Shown here piece after piece: positions 7,676-16,041 of a DNA stretch of 17,015 bases. The stretch is from Methanobacteriota archaeon (GTDB lineage: Archaea > Thermoplasmatota > Poseidoniia > Poseidoniales > Poseidoniaceae). The position numbers were made by a program, and so were the translations under genes. Under the pieces are notes generated by a model. That model was not told where the DNA came from. It worked only from the letters and a program-made list of their open reading frames with translations, and made no database searches. Location of the stretch: positions 1 to 17,015 of the forward strand of contig PBSP01000057.1 of NCBI GenBank assembly GCA_002726845.1, written 5' to 3'. Every line of letters starts with the position of its first letter. Positions within the stretch are counted from its first letter, which is position 1.

Positions 7676-10600
7676 ATGTCAAACGTCTTTTCTCAACTGC
7701 ATCCTCAGCTTCAATCCTTCCTCGCAGAACGCCAATGGGAACCAACACCTGTACAGGAACAATCCATGGACGATCTCATCAACGGCAAAGAACGCCTGTT
7801 GATTGCTCCAACAGGTTCCGGTAAGACCCTCGCTGCTGTACTTCCTCTTCTTCACCGATGCAAGGTTGAAGAATGGAAACCGCTCTCGATCTTGTACATC
7901 ACTCCGCTGCGCGCTCTGAACAGAGATGTGGACCGTCGCCTTGCTGAATTGAGTGAAGCCCTTGACTTACGGTTTGCACTTCGTCACGGCGACACGCCAA
8001 CTAGCGAACGGTCACGTCAGGTGCGTCGACCACCACACTTGCTTGTTACCACGCCCGAAACCTTCCAATTGATGTTTACAGGCCATCGATTACGAGCGAT
8101 GCTCTCCTCAGTTCAAGCCGTGATTATCGATGAAGTCCACGATCTCGCAGCGAATGAACGTGGATGGCAACTCCGTCTTGGACTTCAGCGTCTTGAATCT
8201 CTTTGTGGGCGAACCTTGCAGAAAATTGGCCTTTCGGCAACGGTTGGTAATCCTCAACAAGTTGCCTCATGGATTTCTGAAGCATCGTGCCAACCCATCG
8301 TTGCTCCGGCCGAGCGTTCAACCGTTTTGTCTGTTGAAACAGCTCCACCGTTACCACAGGACGAGGTTGGTGCAATGGAAATGCGTCTTTCACCTAGGGC
8401 CCATGCAACCTTTCGTTTGCTAAGCGAAATCGTAGAACATGACCCACCTTGTCTTGTCTTTGTCAACAGCCGGAACGCTGCTGAAACGGTCGCTCAGAGG
8501 TTGCAAACGATGGCCCCGCAACTCACAATCGGCGTACATCATGGGAGTCTAGCAGCAGAAACGCGTCAAGAGATGGAAGAAAACATTCGCAACGGAACAC
8601 TCCACGCCCTCATTTGCACCTCAAGTCTTGAGCTTGGAATCGATGTTGGTTCAATTCGAAAGATTGTCCAATTGGAGAGTCCGAGGTCCGTTGACCGCAT
8701 GCTGCAAAGGGTGGGTCGGGCAGACCACCGTATCGGTGGAATTGGCCGAGGTCACTTGTTGGCATGGGAGACCGATGGAATTGCTGAATCTGCGGTTGTG
8801 GCTCATCGTTCCCATCTTGGCATGATTGAGGACGTTGAATGGAGAAACCGTCCCTACAGCATCGCCGCAAACCAAATTATGTTAATGGCGCACAGTTTCA
8901 AAATCGTTCGAATTGATGACGTCCATGAAATATTTTCACAGACCGAGCAGTTTGCTGATTGGACTCGTAAGGACACAGAAAACGTGCTTGCTGTTCTTTC
9001 GGATCGATGGCTTTTACGCTACTCGATAAAACCCGAGGAAACACCTTGGTATCGATGGCCGAAGCATCTTTACAAGGCTGCAAAAGAAGCAGTCCCTGAT
9101 TCCGACGAGTGGCCCGAAGACCTACCTCGTTACGATGTAGCGGACGAAGACATTCCTGCCCAGTACAAAGGTATGCGATTGCCCCTCCCTCAACAATTTA
9201 AGGACGGATGGTTCGCTTCAGCAGGACGAACCCGACGCTGGGTTGAACATCATTTGTCAATGATTCCTGATAAACAATCTTACAGAGTACGTGACGTAGT
9301 GACCCGTCGAACCATTGGCAATGTCGATGAAGCGTTTGTTCTCGAACTCAATGGAAGCGGTGAAGAGGAAGACGGGCGCATACGTCAATTCGTAATGGCT
9401 GGACGAACGTGGACCATTGTTGACGCCGATCCAGAACAAAGCGAGGTATTGGTCGCCCCCGTTTCGATGCAAGGGGAGGCCCCAACTTGGGTGGGCGAAC
9501 TCCCCCCTGTTCCAGCCATTGTCGCAAGGAACATCGGTCGCCTTCGACGATTAATCGCAGAGGATTTCGGACTCATAGATGCGCACGATACCGATCAAAT
9601 CGATGTTGCAGGTCTGTTGGCACACGACGGTCATCCTCTGACATCCTATCCGTTGGACGGTGAGGCAATAGGACTGCTTGCTGATACCATCACACGGCAT
9701 ATCGATGCAACACAAACCCTTCCTGATCAGCAAACCATCACCATCGAGCGCCGCTCAGAATCGCTCGTCATCAACATGTGTCAGGGTACGCTCATCAACG
9801 AAACCATTGGCCATCTGTTGCTTGCAATGGCATCAACGCGGACCGGTAGGTGGGGTGGGTTGATGGTTGAAGCAACGCGTATCCACCTCTCGGGTGCGGA
9901 ATTGGAACCGGAAGATGTCATCGATTGGTTGCATGAACTACCGGCTGATGGAATCGAAGGATTTCTCTCGGTAACGCTTCCAAACTCAAGGCAGGTCCGA
10001 TGGCGTTTTGCGCAGGTTGCCAAAACGTTTGGAATCCTCCAACACGGTGTAGATCCGCGAAAAATCAACCTTGCTGCTTTGGTTCGAAAATACCGAGGCA
10101 CCATCGTTCTCGAGGAAGTGTTGAACAAATTGTACCATGAGCGGATGGACATCCAAGGTGCAAAAGACGTCTTGAAGGGGATTCAATCGGGTCTTCTCAA
10201 TGTGGTCGTAACACCTTCAGGACCTCTCGGTCTTTCAGACCGAAGCCAGCGAGACCTGTTGCTTCCAAACTGGGACAGTGAGGCTGTTCGTGCACGCCTC
10301 CGTTTGCGGTTGTTGAACGAACGTGCCGTATTGTGTTGTCTTAAATGCAGAGCAATCCGGCGGTTTCGCGTCGAGCGATACCCAGAGTTGAAACATCCAG
10401 GAGAATGCATTTCATGCAAAGGGCAAATGCTCGTGTGTGCTCGTGAAGGCCTTGAGAAGATGCTCGAAGGTTGGGTCGCATCTGAAGAAGAGAACGATCG
10501 AAATCGAATGATTCGAAACGCATCTCTCATCAAAACCCATGGATTCCATGCCATCGTTTGCTTGATGGCCCGAGGTGTCGGTGAAGCCACAGCTCAACGG

Positions 10601-10696
10601 ATTCTACGCCGAGGTCACAACACCATTGACAGTCTGCTCGAATCCATTCACCATGCAGAAATCGATTACGCCCGCACCCGAAGATTTTGGGGTTGA
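7676..10696 (+). CDS. lhr: Lhr-family superfamily 2 ATP-dependent helicase with C-terminal zinc-ribbon-like motif
   Basis: This is a 1,006-residue ATP-driven nucleic-acid helicase of the Lhr group (COG1201-like), thought to act in DNA repair or RNA handling. All helicase motifs are visible: a Q-motif region ending EPTPVQEQ (22-29), Walker A APTGSGKT (44-51), Ia TPLRALN, DEVH (152-155), SAT (187-189), IV LVFVNSRNAAE, V SSLELGIDVG, and VI QRVGRADHR (344-352). A long C-terminal part follows, as in Lhr proteins, ending with CLKC (888-891) and CISC (911-914), a spacing that suggests a zinc ribbon. A helical stretch near the C-terminus (GEATAQRILRRGHNT) resembles a helix-hairpin-helix. The ATG at 7676 follows a G-rich stretch (GGGGAGAGT). 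It lies 68 bases after the surface-protein gene, and its TGA abuts the stop of the dCMP deaminase gene. Confidence 0.93.
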   Translation: MSNVFSQLHPQLQSFLAERQWEPTPVQEQSMDDLINGKERLLIAPTGSGKTLAAVLPLLHRCKVEEWKPLSILYITPLRALNRDVDRRLAELSEALDLRFALRHGDTPTSERSRQVRRPPHLLVTTPETFQLMFTGHRLRAMLSSVQAVIIDEVHDLAANERGWQLRLGLQRLESLCGRTLQKIGLSATVGNPQQVASWISEASCQPIVAPAERSTVLSVETAPPLPQDEVGAMEMRLSPRAHATFRLLSEIVEHDPPCLVFVNSRNAAETVAQRLQTMAPQLTIGVHHGSLAAETRQEMEENIRNGTLHALICTSSLELGIDVGSIRKIVQLESPRSVDRMLQRVGRADHRIGGIGRGHLLAWETDGIAESAVVAHRSHLGMIEDVEWRNRPYSIAANQIMLMAHSFKIVRIDDVHEIFSQTEQFADWTRKDTENVLAVLSDRWLLRYSIKPEETPWYRWPKHLYKAAKEAVPDSDEWPEDLPRYDVADEDIPAQYKGMRLPLPQQFKDGWFASAGRTRRWVEHHLSMIPDKQSYRVRDVVTRRTIGNVDEAFVLELNGSGEEEDGRIRQFVMAGRTWTIVDADPEQSEVLVAPVSMQGEAPTWVGELPPVPAIVARNIGRLRRLIAEDFGLIDAHDTDQIDVAGLLAHDGHPLTSYPLDGEAIGLLADTITRHIDATQTLPDQQTITIERRSESLVINMCQGTLINETIGHLLLAMASTRTGRWGGLMVEATRIHLSGAELEPEDVIDWLHELPADGIEGFLSVTLPNSRQVRWRFAQVAKTFGILQHGVDPRKINLAALVRKYRGTIVLEEVLNKLYHERMDIQGAKDVLKGIQSGLLNVVVTPSGPLGLSDRSQRDLLLPNWDSEAVRARLRLRLLNERAVLCCLKCRAIRRFRVERYPELKHPGECISCKGQMLVCAREGLEKMLEGWVASEEENDRNRMIRNASLIKTHGFHAIVCLMARGVGEATAQRILRRGHNTIDSLLESIHHAEIDYARTRRFWG

Positions 10697-10699
10697 TCA
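10694..10699. other. Stop-to-stop convergent junction, palindromic TGATCA
   Basis: One palindromic hexamer supplies both stops: TGA at 10694-10696 ends the helicase gene on the plus strand, and TGA read on the minus strand from 10699 to 10697 ends the dCMP deaminase gene. No spacer or terminator is present. Confidence 0.92.
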
Positions 10700-11143
10700 T
10701 TCAAACTCAACATTTCGAAGTTTTACACCTGCTTCTTTCATCATGTTGGTTGAACGGGTAAAATCGTCTTTCCAGCGCTCTGGAACGTTGTTTGAACCTG
10801 CATAAACAACTTCAACGACACCCGCTTGGATCAATGAACGAGCGCATCGGGTGCAGGGTGGCCAGGTTACGTATGCTGTGCAACCCTTCAGCGACACCCC
10901 TACACGAGCTGCATGCATGATTGCATTCTCTTCGGCGTGACAAATCAACGGATATTTTTCTTCTCGATCTTCCAAACGTTCTATCGAGTCATCGATTCCA
11001 CGTGGGAAGCCGTTGAATCCTGTTGAACGAATTTCTCGATCAGCCCCTACAACGACGCAACCAACCTTTGTAGAAGGGTCTTTGCTCCATGAACTGATGT
11101 GTTGAGCCAGAAGCAGAAAACGAACATCCCACTTTGAACCCAT
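10697..11143 (-). CDS. Deoxycytidylate (dCMP) deaminase
   Basis: This cytosolic zinc enzyme deaminates dCMP to dUMP, the substrate of thymidylate synthase. With ATG 11143 as start the protein has 148 residues. The zinc site is clear: CHAEENAI gives His69 and the catalytic Glu71, and WPPCTRCA gives Cys97 and Cys100. The N-terminal KDPSTKVGCVVVG and GFNGFPRG are also typical of dCMP deaminases and separate it from cytidine or tRNA deaminases. The frame stays open to a GTG at 11170, which would add nine residues and overlap folC by 11 bases. I prefer the ATG because the family usually begins just before the W-D-x-x-F/Y-L segment seen here. It follows folC by 16 bases and is probably cotranscribed with it. 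Confidence 0.9.
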   Translation of the reverse strand: MGSKWDVRFLLLAQHISSWSKDPSTKVGCVVVGADREIRSTGFNGFPRGIDDSIERLEDREEKYPLICHAEENAIMHAARVGVSLKGCTAYVTWPPCTRCARSLIQAGVVEVVYAGSNNVPERWKDDFTRSTNMMKEAGVKLRNVEFE

Positions 11144-11159
11144 CTTGACCGGCTTTGGG

Positions 11160-12473
11160 TTAACCTTCACCCCTTTGAGGGTTTGCAGGGAACAATTCCA
11201 TGAATTCAGAACCCCACAAATTCAACGCTTCGTACAGTTCTCCAACGAGATAGAGTGAACCAACAGCAACTGTAAATTCAGGCTGCAACTGTTTGAGAAA
11301 CTTCAAACTTTCAACTGCATTCTCACAAATTTCGATGGCACAGGACGAAGGCCAATTCAGTGCACGTAAATCCTTTACAGATACTGCTGGGTAGCGCCCG
11401 TGTTGTGGTTTTGTCAGAACGATGGTGTCTGGTGAATGTTGATGACATAAATCGAGGAGGGGTTCGCAAAACTCAATCAAATCGTGCTGTGGAGTGCAAC
11501 CAAACACAAGCGACCATGACGGTCGCTGCTTGACTTGTTGCACAAGTTGCGGTAACAAACGCACCAATCCACTTGGGTTGTGCGCTGCATCAAACAGTAT
11601 TGAACCGCTCCATGGTGCTGGAATTTCTTGGAAGCGACCGGGCCAATTCAACCTGTTCACAGCGCCGCTCAATTGGTCTGTGTTGATTTTCATGCGACTC
11701 AGAACCGCTTTTGCAAGAAGAAGTGCTTCCTGTTGTACGGACACATTTTCAGGAATTTCGACCCACTGCAACGATGCGGGTGCTGGGGTCTCATTCAATT
11801 CACTGCGACCAGCGTGTTCTGCCTCAAATTTGATCGCCTCGATTGCGTCGTTATTGCTTGTTTTGCGAACGATAAGTGGTTTTTGAGGGCGAGCAATGGC
11901 TGCTTTTTCTGCAGCAATCAGAGGCAATGTATCGCCCAGAACGTCTCGGTGCTCAAGACTGAGCGAAGTGATGATGCTAGCGTCAGCAGGAAGAATCCGA
12001 GTCGCATCGTAACGTCCCCCAAGGCCGGTTTCTACGATGAAGTACTCGGCATCGTTTCCTTGTGCACAGAGGCAAGCAACGAGGAAGGTGATTTCAAAAT
12101 AGGTCAATTCGATACCAAGTTGCGTCTCAATGCCTTGAATTTCTGCAAGAAACCCATCAAAACGGTGTGCATCAATAGGGCGACCATCAACCCGAACACG
12201 CTCTTCGACTCGAATCAAATGAGGCGATGTGAACAAGACCGTAGAGTGCCCGAGATACTGGAGATGGGCGGCGATGGTTGCACAAAGCGTTCCTTTCCCG
12301 TTGCTTCCTGCAACATGGAAAACGGTTGCATCGTATGGCGTGGAAATCAAGGCTTGATGAGCGGCAAAGACACGCTCAAGCCCAAGTTCCATGCCGCGTT
12401 TCTTACTTGCAGCAAGCCAATTGCGAACGTTGTGCGGCATGGACCTCGGCCCATCCTTGCGGCTTGTTCTCAT
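11160..12473 (-). CDS. folC: Bifunctional dihydrofolate synthase / folylpolyglutamate synthase
   Basis: This Mur-ligase-type enzyme adds glutamate to dihydropteroate or to folates using ATP. Signature segments occur in order: P-loop HVAGSNGKGT (53-62), FTSPHLIRVEERVRVDG (81-97, the FolC omega-loop region), ETGLGGRYDAT (148-158), SLEHRDVLGDTL with the metal-binding His, EKAAI (the usual carbamylated-Lys position), FDAAHNPSGL, and the C-terminal GSLYLVGELYEAL. At 437 residues it has normal length. The start may be ATG 12473 or ATG 12440 (MPHNVRNWLAASKK); neither has a well-spaced ribosome site, and the shorter form fits bacterial homologs well. The downstream neighbour is dCMP deaminase, and the two enzymes meet at thymidylate synthesis. 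The gene is divergent from the presenilin-family gene, with a spacer of 47-71 bases depending on the start chosen there. Confidence 0.92.
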   Translation of the reverse strand: MRTSRKDGPRSMPHNVRNWLAASKKRGMELGLERVFAAHQALISTPYDATVFHVAGSNGKGTLCATIAAHLQYLGHSTVLFTSPHLIRVEERVRVDGRPIDAHRFDGFLAEIQGIETQLGIELTYFEITFLVACLCAQGNDAEYFIVETGLGGRYDATRILPADASIITSLSLEHRDVLGDTLPLIAAEKAAIARPQKPLIVRKTSNNDAIEAIKFEAEHAGRSELNETPAPASLQWVEIPENVSVQQEALLLAKAVLSRMKINTDQLSGAVNRLNWPGRFQEIPAPWSGSILFDAAHNPSGLVRLLPQLVQQVKQRPSWSLVFGCTPQHDLIEFCEPLLDLCHQHSPDTIVLTKPQHGRYPAVSVKDLRALNWPSSCAIEICENAVESLKFLKQLQPEFTVAVGSLYLVGELYEALNLWGSEFMELFPANPQRGEG

Positions 12474-12520
12474 AGGTGTAGCGATGCGATGATTGTCTCT
12501 GCAAACGTCGATGCGCTCAA

Positions 12521-14695
12521 ATGTGGTTCATGTTTGGATGGAGCATGAGCGACGTGGGGGGAGACTTTCGCCGTCAACTTCCATCGATGATTGGAATGGC
12601 AGGGATGTTCGTTGCCACCATCCTCCTCGCAATCTTCATCCGTCCGTGGTACGATAAGGCAGGATTGCAGGCATTTGGCGAAGCTGGAGCCTCGCAACTG
12701 CGTTACATCGGTCTTGAATTGATCATGATTTTCATCTTTACAGCAGCCATCTTGATGCTTGCAAAATACAAGAAAGAATGGGTTATCAAGTATGGAATCA
12801 TGGGCATTCTGTTCATTGCCCTCCTGTACGCGAACGTTCCGCTTGCCCATCAGATTATGGTCGATGACAGCGTTACTCCGTTTGAATATGATTCAGTTGA
12901 CGAGACCAACGCTACTTATCTCACAGAAATCGGAATGGATCGATACCTTGATTCGATTCGAAGCGATGAATCTGGGGAAATCATCAACACCATTCGATTG
13001 ATGCAATGGGGAGTTAACGAACCGATTTGGCAGAGCGAAATCCCTCACGGAGACTTAGCCGACCCTTTTTCTGAGCTAGTGGTTGTGCCAGGACCTGATT
13101 CAATCACCATCAACAACGCCGGATTGATTCACACATTATCGCTTCTGGACGGAACACTTGAATCAACCTATGAGTGCCTTTACACGAATGAAGAAGGATA
13201 CGTACAACCGATTATCCCTGATGGTTGCCAACTCGCCACTGAGACAGAGGATGCTGTTTACATCGTTGACGGTAGAGATCGACTTCACCGGTTCAATACC
13301 TTTGAGGAGTCTCCGAATGTCATGATGAAGCAAGCAACTTGGCGGTTGCCGGATAATCTCAAGGTTTTTGAGCTCATCGAGGCTGAACTTCTCAGCGACA
13401 ATCATCTATTGATGGTCAGCAACAATTACTCGGGCGTTGTTCTCCTCAATGAAACTACAAGCGGGATCGATCCAATTGGTCAGGAAGACTTCGAACCGGT
13501 GCAGATGCTCATCGATGCTGAATCTGATGCAGGTTTCTCATCCCTCGATGTTGGGTACTCGAACGTTGCTGATGTGGCGATGCAGAATTCAACCGACGAG
13601 GAACAGCTGATTGTTTTGGGAACCAAAGATGGTGATGTCCTCTCATGGGCCTACTCGCCCTCGGAAAGCGAGGTCTTTGCCAAAGAATCGCGAGTGAGCA
13701 TCAACGCCTTTGCAAATGAAATCCGTGATGTTCGTCTCACGGACATCGACGCATCGGGTTACACCGAATTGTTGATCACAACCGGCAAGGATGCGCGCTT
13801 GCTCTACGGTTCCTCCATGGTTCAGAGGCTTGTTCTCGATGTTCCAGAAGGCCTCGATGTTGCTGTTACATTTGGAGAAACACCTGCAGACGTTGAGGAC
13901 GAAACCATCCACCTTTACGCAGCAGTCCTCAATCCAAGCACCATCGATGAAAATGCACAAAGGGTCAACGCATCCTATACGACTTCCTCTGGCGTTGTGG
14001 ATTCATCGATGTTCCTCGTTGGTGGCATTGTGATTGAGGAGATTCCACTCATTCTTGGTGTTCTCTTCAGCCTCTTGTTGATGATTCTTCTTTACGTTCA
14101 CAGCGAGTGGTATGTCGTCAATACGGTTGGTATTCTGGTTGGTGGAGGCGTTATTGTGATGCTGGGTGTGTCGTTTGTTCCAACCTTGATCATGGTGTTT
14201 ATGATTGCAGCAGCGATCTACGATGCATGGGCGGTATACAAATCGAAACACATGCTGGATCTTGCGGAGACGATGGTCAATCTGAATCTACCAATTCTTT
14301 TGGTCGCTCCTCAGGATTCGGATTATTCTCTGCGCTCTGAGCGAACCAGTTTGCATGAAGTGGAAGAGCCCCCCAAAACCGATTCGGAAATGCCCCGTGA
14401 GCGTGTTGTTGCGAAAAGCAACGATGCGATGCTGATGGGTCTTGGCGACGTTATCTTCCCGGGAATGCTTGTCCTTTCAACGCTACAGTTTGTCGAGGGC
14501 GATGCGGGTGTTCTCATGGCGATAACCACGCTTGTTGGAAGCCTCATTGGCTACTCGGTTCTGATGTACTTCGTAGGAAAGGGGCAGGCGCAAGCAGGTC
14601 TTCCGTTGCTCAATGGAGGAGCCATTCTTGGCTACATCATCGGTGGCTTGCTTACGATTGGTATCGCGATGTTCCAATTCAACATTAGTTTCTGA
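12521..14695 (+). CDS. Presenilin/signal-peptide-peptidase-family (PSH) intramembrane aspartyl protease with large propeller-like extracytoplasmic insert
   Basis: GxGD aspartyl proteases cut helices inside the membrane. The C-terminal core is diagnostic: HSEWYVVNTVGILVGG, AAIYDAWAVYKSKHML with the YD motif (Asp568), LMGLGDVIFP with GLGD (Asp643), and GLPLLNGGAILGY at the PAL position (695-697, here Pro-Leu-Leu). Nine helices can be drawn: about 23-40, 62-81, 88-108, 508-527, 533-551, 553-572, 635-656, 663-682 and 697-718. Residues about 113-496 are inserted between helices 3 and 4, outside the cell by the positive-inside rule. This insert contains propeller-like strand sets (GLIHTLSLLDG, YIVDGRDRLHRF, LGTKDGDVLSWAY, DIDASGYTELLITTGKDARLLYG) and two Cys that could pair. 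Family members I recall are about 300-350 residues without it. ATG 12545 (MSDVGGDF) is an alternative start. The stop overlaps the serS ribosome site. Confidence 0.88.
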   Translation: MWFMFGWSMSDVGGDFRRQLPSMIGMAGMFVATILLAIFIRPWYDKAGLQAFGEAGASQLRYIGLELIMIFIFTAAILMLAKYKKEWVIKYGIMGILFIALLYANVPLAHQIMVDDSVTPFEYDSVDETNATYLTEIGMDRYLDSIRSDESGEIINTIRLMQWGVNEPIWQSEIPHGDLADPFSELVVVPGPDSITINNAGLIHTLSLLDGTLESTYECLYTNEEGYVQPIIPDGCQLATETEDAVYIVDGRDRLHRFNTFEESPNVMMKQATWRLPDNLKVFELIEAELLSDNHLLMVSNNYSGVVLLNETTSGIDPIGQEDFEPVQMLIDAESDAGFSSLDVGYSNVADVAMQNSTDEEQLIVLGTKDGDVLSWAYSPSESEVFAKESRVSINAFANEIRDVRLTDIDASGYTELLITTGKDARLLYGSSMVQRLVLDVPEGLDVAVTFGETPADVEDETIHLYAAVLNPSTIDENAQRVNASYTTSSGVVDSSMFLVGGIVIEEIPLILGVLFSLLLMILLYVHSEWYVVNTVGILVGGGVIVMLGVSFVPTLIMVFMIAAAIYDAWAVYKSKHMLDLAETMVNLNLPILLVAPQDSDYSLRSERTSLHEVEEPPKTDSEMPRERVVAKSNDAMLMGLGDVIFPGMLVLSTLQFVEGDAGVLMAITTLVGSLIGYSVLMYFVGKGQAQAGLPLLNGGAILGYIIGGLLTIGIAMFQFNISF

Positions 14696-14700
14696 GGTGA
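14694..14700 (+). promoter_or_regulatory. Shine-Dalgarno site of serS, overlapping the upstream stop codon
   Basis: GAGGTGA starts inside the TGA (14693-14695) of the presenilin-family gene and lies six bases before ATG 14707. It selects ATG 14707 over the in-frame TTG at 14701, which would overlap the tail of the site. The overlap suggests translational coupling of the two genes. Confidence 0.7.
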
Positions 14701-14706
14701 TTGAAA

Positions 14707-15996
14707 ATGCTTGATATGCACGTGTTCCGAGAAGAAGCGGAGAAAATACGCGCCGATCACGACCGTCGTGGACTTCCCTACGACAACATCGAAAAAGTGA
14801 TTGAACTCGATACAAAATGGAAGATTGCGTTGCGTGAAACCGACGAACTGCGACGAAAGAAGAACGAGGCTGCACGTGGAATCGGCGCTGCAAAAAAATC
14901 AGGCAACGATGCTGAAGCGCAGCGAATCCTTTCCGAGGTCGCCAATCTTGGAGCACAGATTTCTGAGATGGAAAGCGTCACCGATGCCTTTCTCAAGCAA
15001 CGCGATTCGGTCCGCATGTCAATTCCAAATCTCTTGCATCCAGACGTTCCCTCGGGAGCGGATGAATCCGGGAACACCAAACATTCACTTCACGGAAAGA
15101 AGCCTTCATTCGATTTCGAACCAAAAACCCACAATGAACTGATTGAAGAAAACAAATGGGTCGATTTGGAACGCGCTGCGAAAATAACTGGAAGCCGATT
15201 TTATTTCCTCAAAGGAGATTTAGCCCGACTTGAGATGGCATTGCAAGCCTACGCAGTCGATTTCATTCAAGAACGCGGGTTCACCTTCGTTCAGCCCCCT
15301 GTTATGATGAACAGGACGGCGTACGAGGGCGTGACCGATTTGTCCGACTTTGAGACCGTTATGTACGGAATAAATCCAGATGGCTACTACATGATTGCAA
15401 CATCCGAACACCCGCTTACGGCAATGTACATGCAAGAGACCGTTCCAGAGGAACTACTTCCAATCAAGATTGTTGGAGTCTCTCCATGTTTCCGTAGAGA
15501 GGTCGGCGCCCACGGACAATCCGATCGCGGGATATGGCGCGTACATCAGTTCACGAAGGTTGAACAAATCATCATCGCAACGCCTGAAACGTCATGGGAA
15601 TTGCACGAGGAATTGTTGCAGAATTGCATTGACCTGTGGGATGCACTCGGATTGCATTATGAGGTTGTCAACATCTGCACGGGCGATATGGGGACTGTAG
15701 CTGCTCGAAAATACGATCTTGAAGCATGGTTGCCCGGAGCAAAGGCGTTCAAGGAAATCGTGTCCTGTTCCAACTGCACGGATTATCAAGCCAATCGGTT
15801 GGATATACGATATGGAACGCCAGGACATCCGAATCAACCGACCGTTCACACGTTAAATTCCACAGCCGTTGCAACATCTCGAGCACTGGTCGCCATCATT
15901 GAGCAAAATCAGCTTGAGGACGGTCGCGTTCAGATTCCTGCAGTCTTGCGACCGTACATGCAAGGCCAAGAGGTCCTCGAACCCTGCTCATGGTAG
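14707..15996 (+). CDS. serS: Seryl-tRNA synthetase, archaeal/eukaryotic-like
   Basis: This class II synthetase charges tRNA-Ser with serine. The N-terminal 110 residues form the expected antiparallel helical arm (Lys/Glu/Ala-rich, with ELRRKKNEAARGIGAAKK). The catalytic domain has MIATSEHPLTAMY (the T-x-E serine-binding motif in its TSE form), motif 2 CFRREVGAHGQSDRGIWR (from residue 261), FKEIVSCSNCTDYQANRL, and motif 3 LNSTAVATSRAL with Arg392. The TSEHP, SCSNCTDYQ and VGAHG forms match archaeal and eukaryotic SerRS better than typical bacterial ones (TAEVP, EAGSAG). It has 429 residues, a normal length. It is not the rare methanogen-type SerRS, which has a different N-terminal domain and zinc site. 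The start is fixed by the GAGGTGA site. It follows the presenilin-family gene closely and is probably cotranscribed. Confidence 0.95.
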   Translation: MLDMHVFREEAEKIRADHDRRGLPYDNIEKVIELDTKWKIALRETDELRRKKNEAARGIGAAKKSGNDAEAQRILSEVANLGAQISEMESVTDAFLKQRDSVRMSIPNLLHPDVPSGADESGNTKHSLHGKKPSFDFEPKTHNELIEENKWVDLERAAKITGSRFYFLKGDLARLEMALQAYAVDFIQERGFTFVQPPVMMNRTAYEGVTDLSDFETVMYGINPDGYYMIATSEHPLTAMYMQETVPEELLPIKIVGVSPCFRREVGAHGQSDRGIWRVHQFTKVEQIIIATPETSWELHEELLQNCIDLWDALGLHYEVVNICTGDMGTVAARKYDLEAWLPGAKAFKEIVSCSNCTDYQANRLDIRYGTPGHPNQPTVHTLNSTAVATSRALVAIIEQNQLEDGRVQIPAVLRPYMQGQEVLEPCSW

Positions 15997-15998
15997 GC

Positions 15999-16008
15999 TT
16001 AATAAATA
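15999..16008 (+). promoter_or_regulatory. Probable TATA box for the tandem gamma-glutamylcyclotransferase-fold gene
   Basis: TTAATAAATA is the clearest archaeal TATA-like element in the window, just after the serS stop (15994-15996). The expected transcription start about 25-27 bases downstream falls near 16030, leaving a leader of about 10 bases before ATG 16042. It implies the following gene has its own promoter. Confidence 0.5.
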
Positions 16009-16041
16009 CTAAACTTACATTGCTCATTGGAGCGGAGCGGA

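Noticed and set aside
7171..7824. A 217-codon plus-strand frame spanning the end of the surface-protein gene and the start of the helicase gene.
   Set aside because: It overlaps the CARDB/anchor coding region and the Walker A region of the helicase in another frame, and its sequence is low-complexity Ser/Arg/Thr-rich.
10694..10702. TGATCATTC repeated at two junctions as a possible regulatory or recognition site.
   Set aside because: Both copies are fully explained by two overlapping stop codons plus a Glu codon (GAA) ending each minus-strand gene. The palindrome is only six bases, so I keep it as an arrangement finding and not as a binding site or terminator hairpin.
11628..12548. A 306-codon open frame on the plus strand opposite folC.
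   Set aside because: It is antisense to a gene with clear FolC motifs and has an unstructured, Cys/Arg-rich composition typical of a shadow frame. It also collides with the start of the presenilin-family gene.
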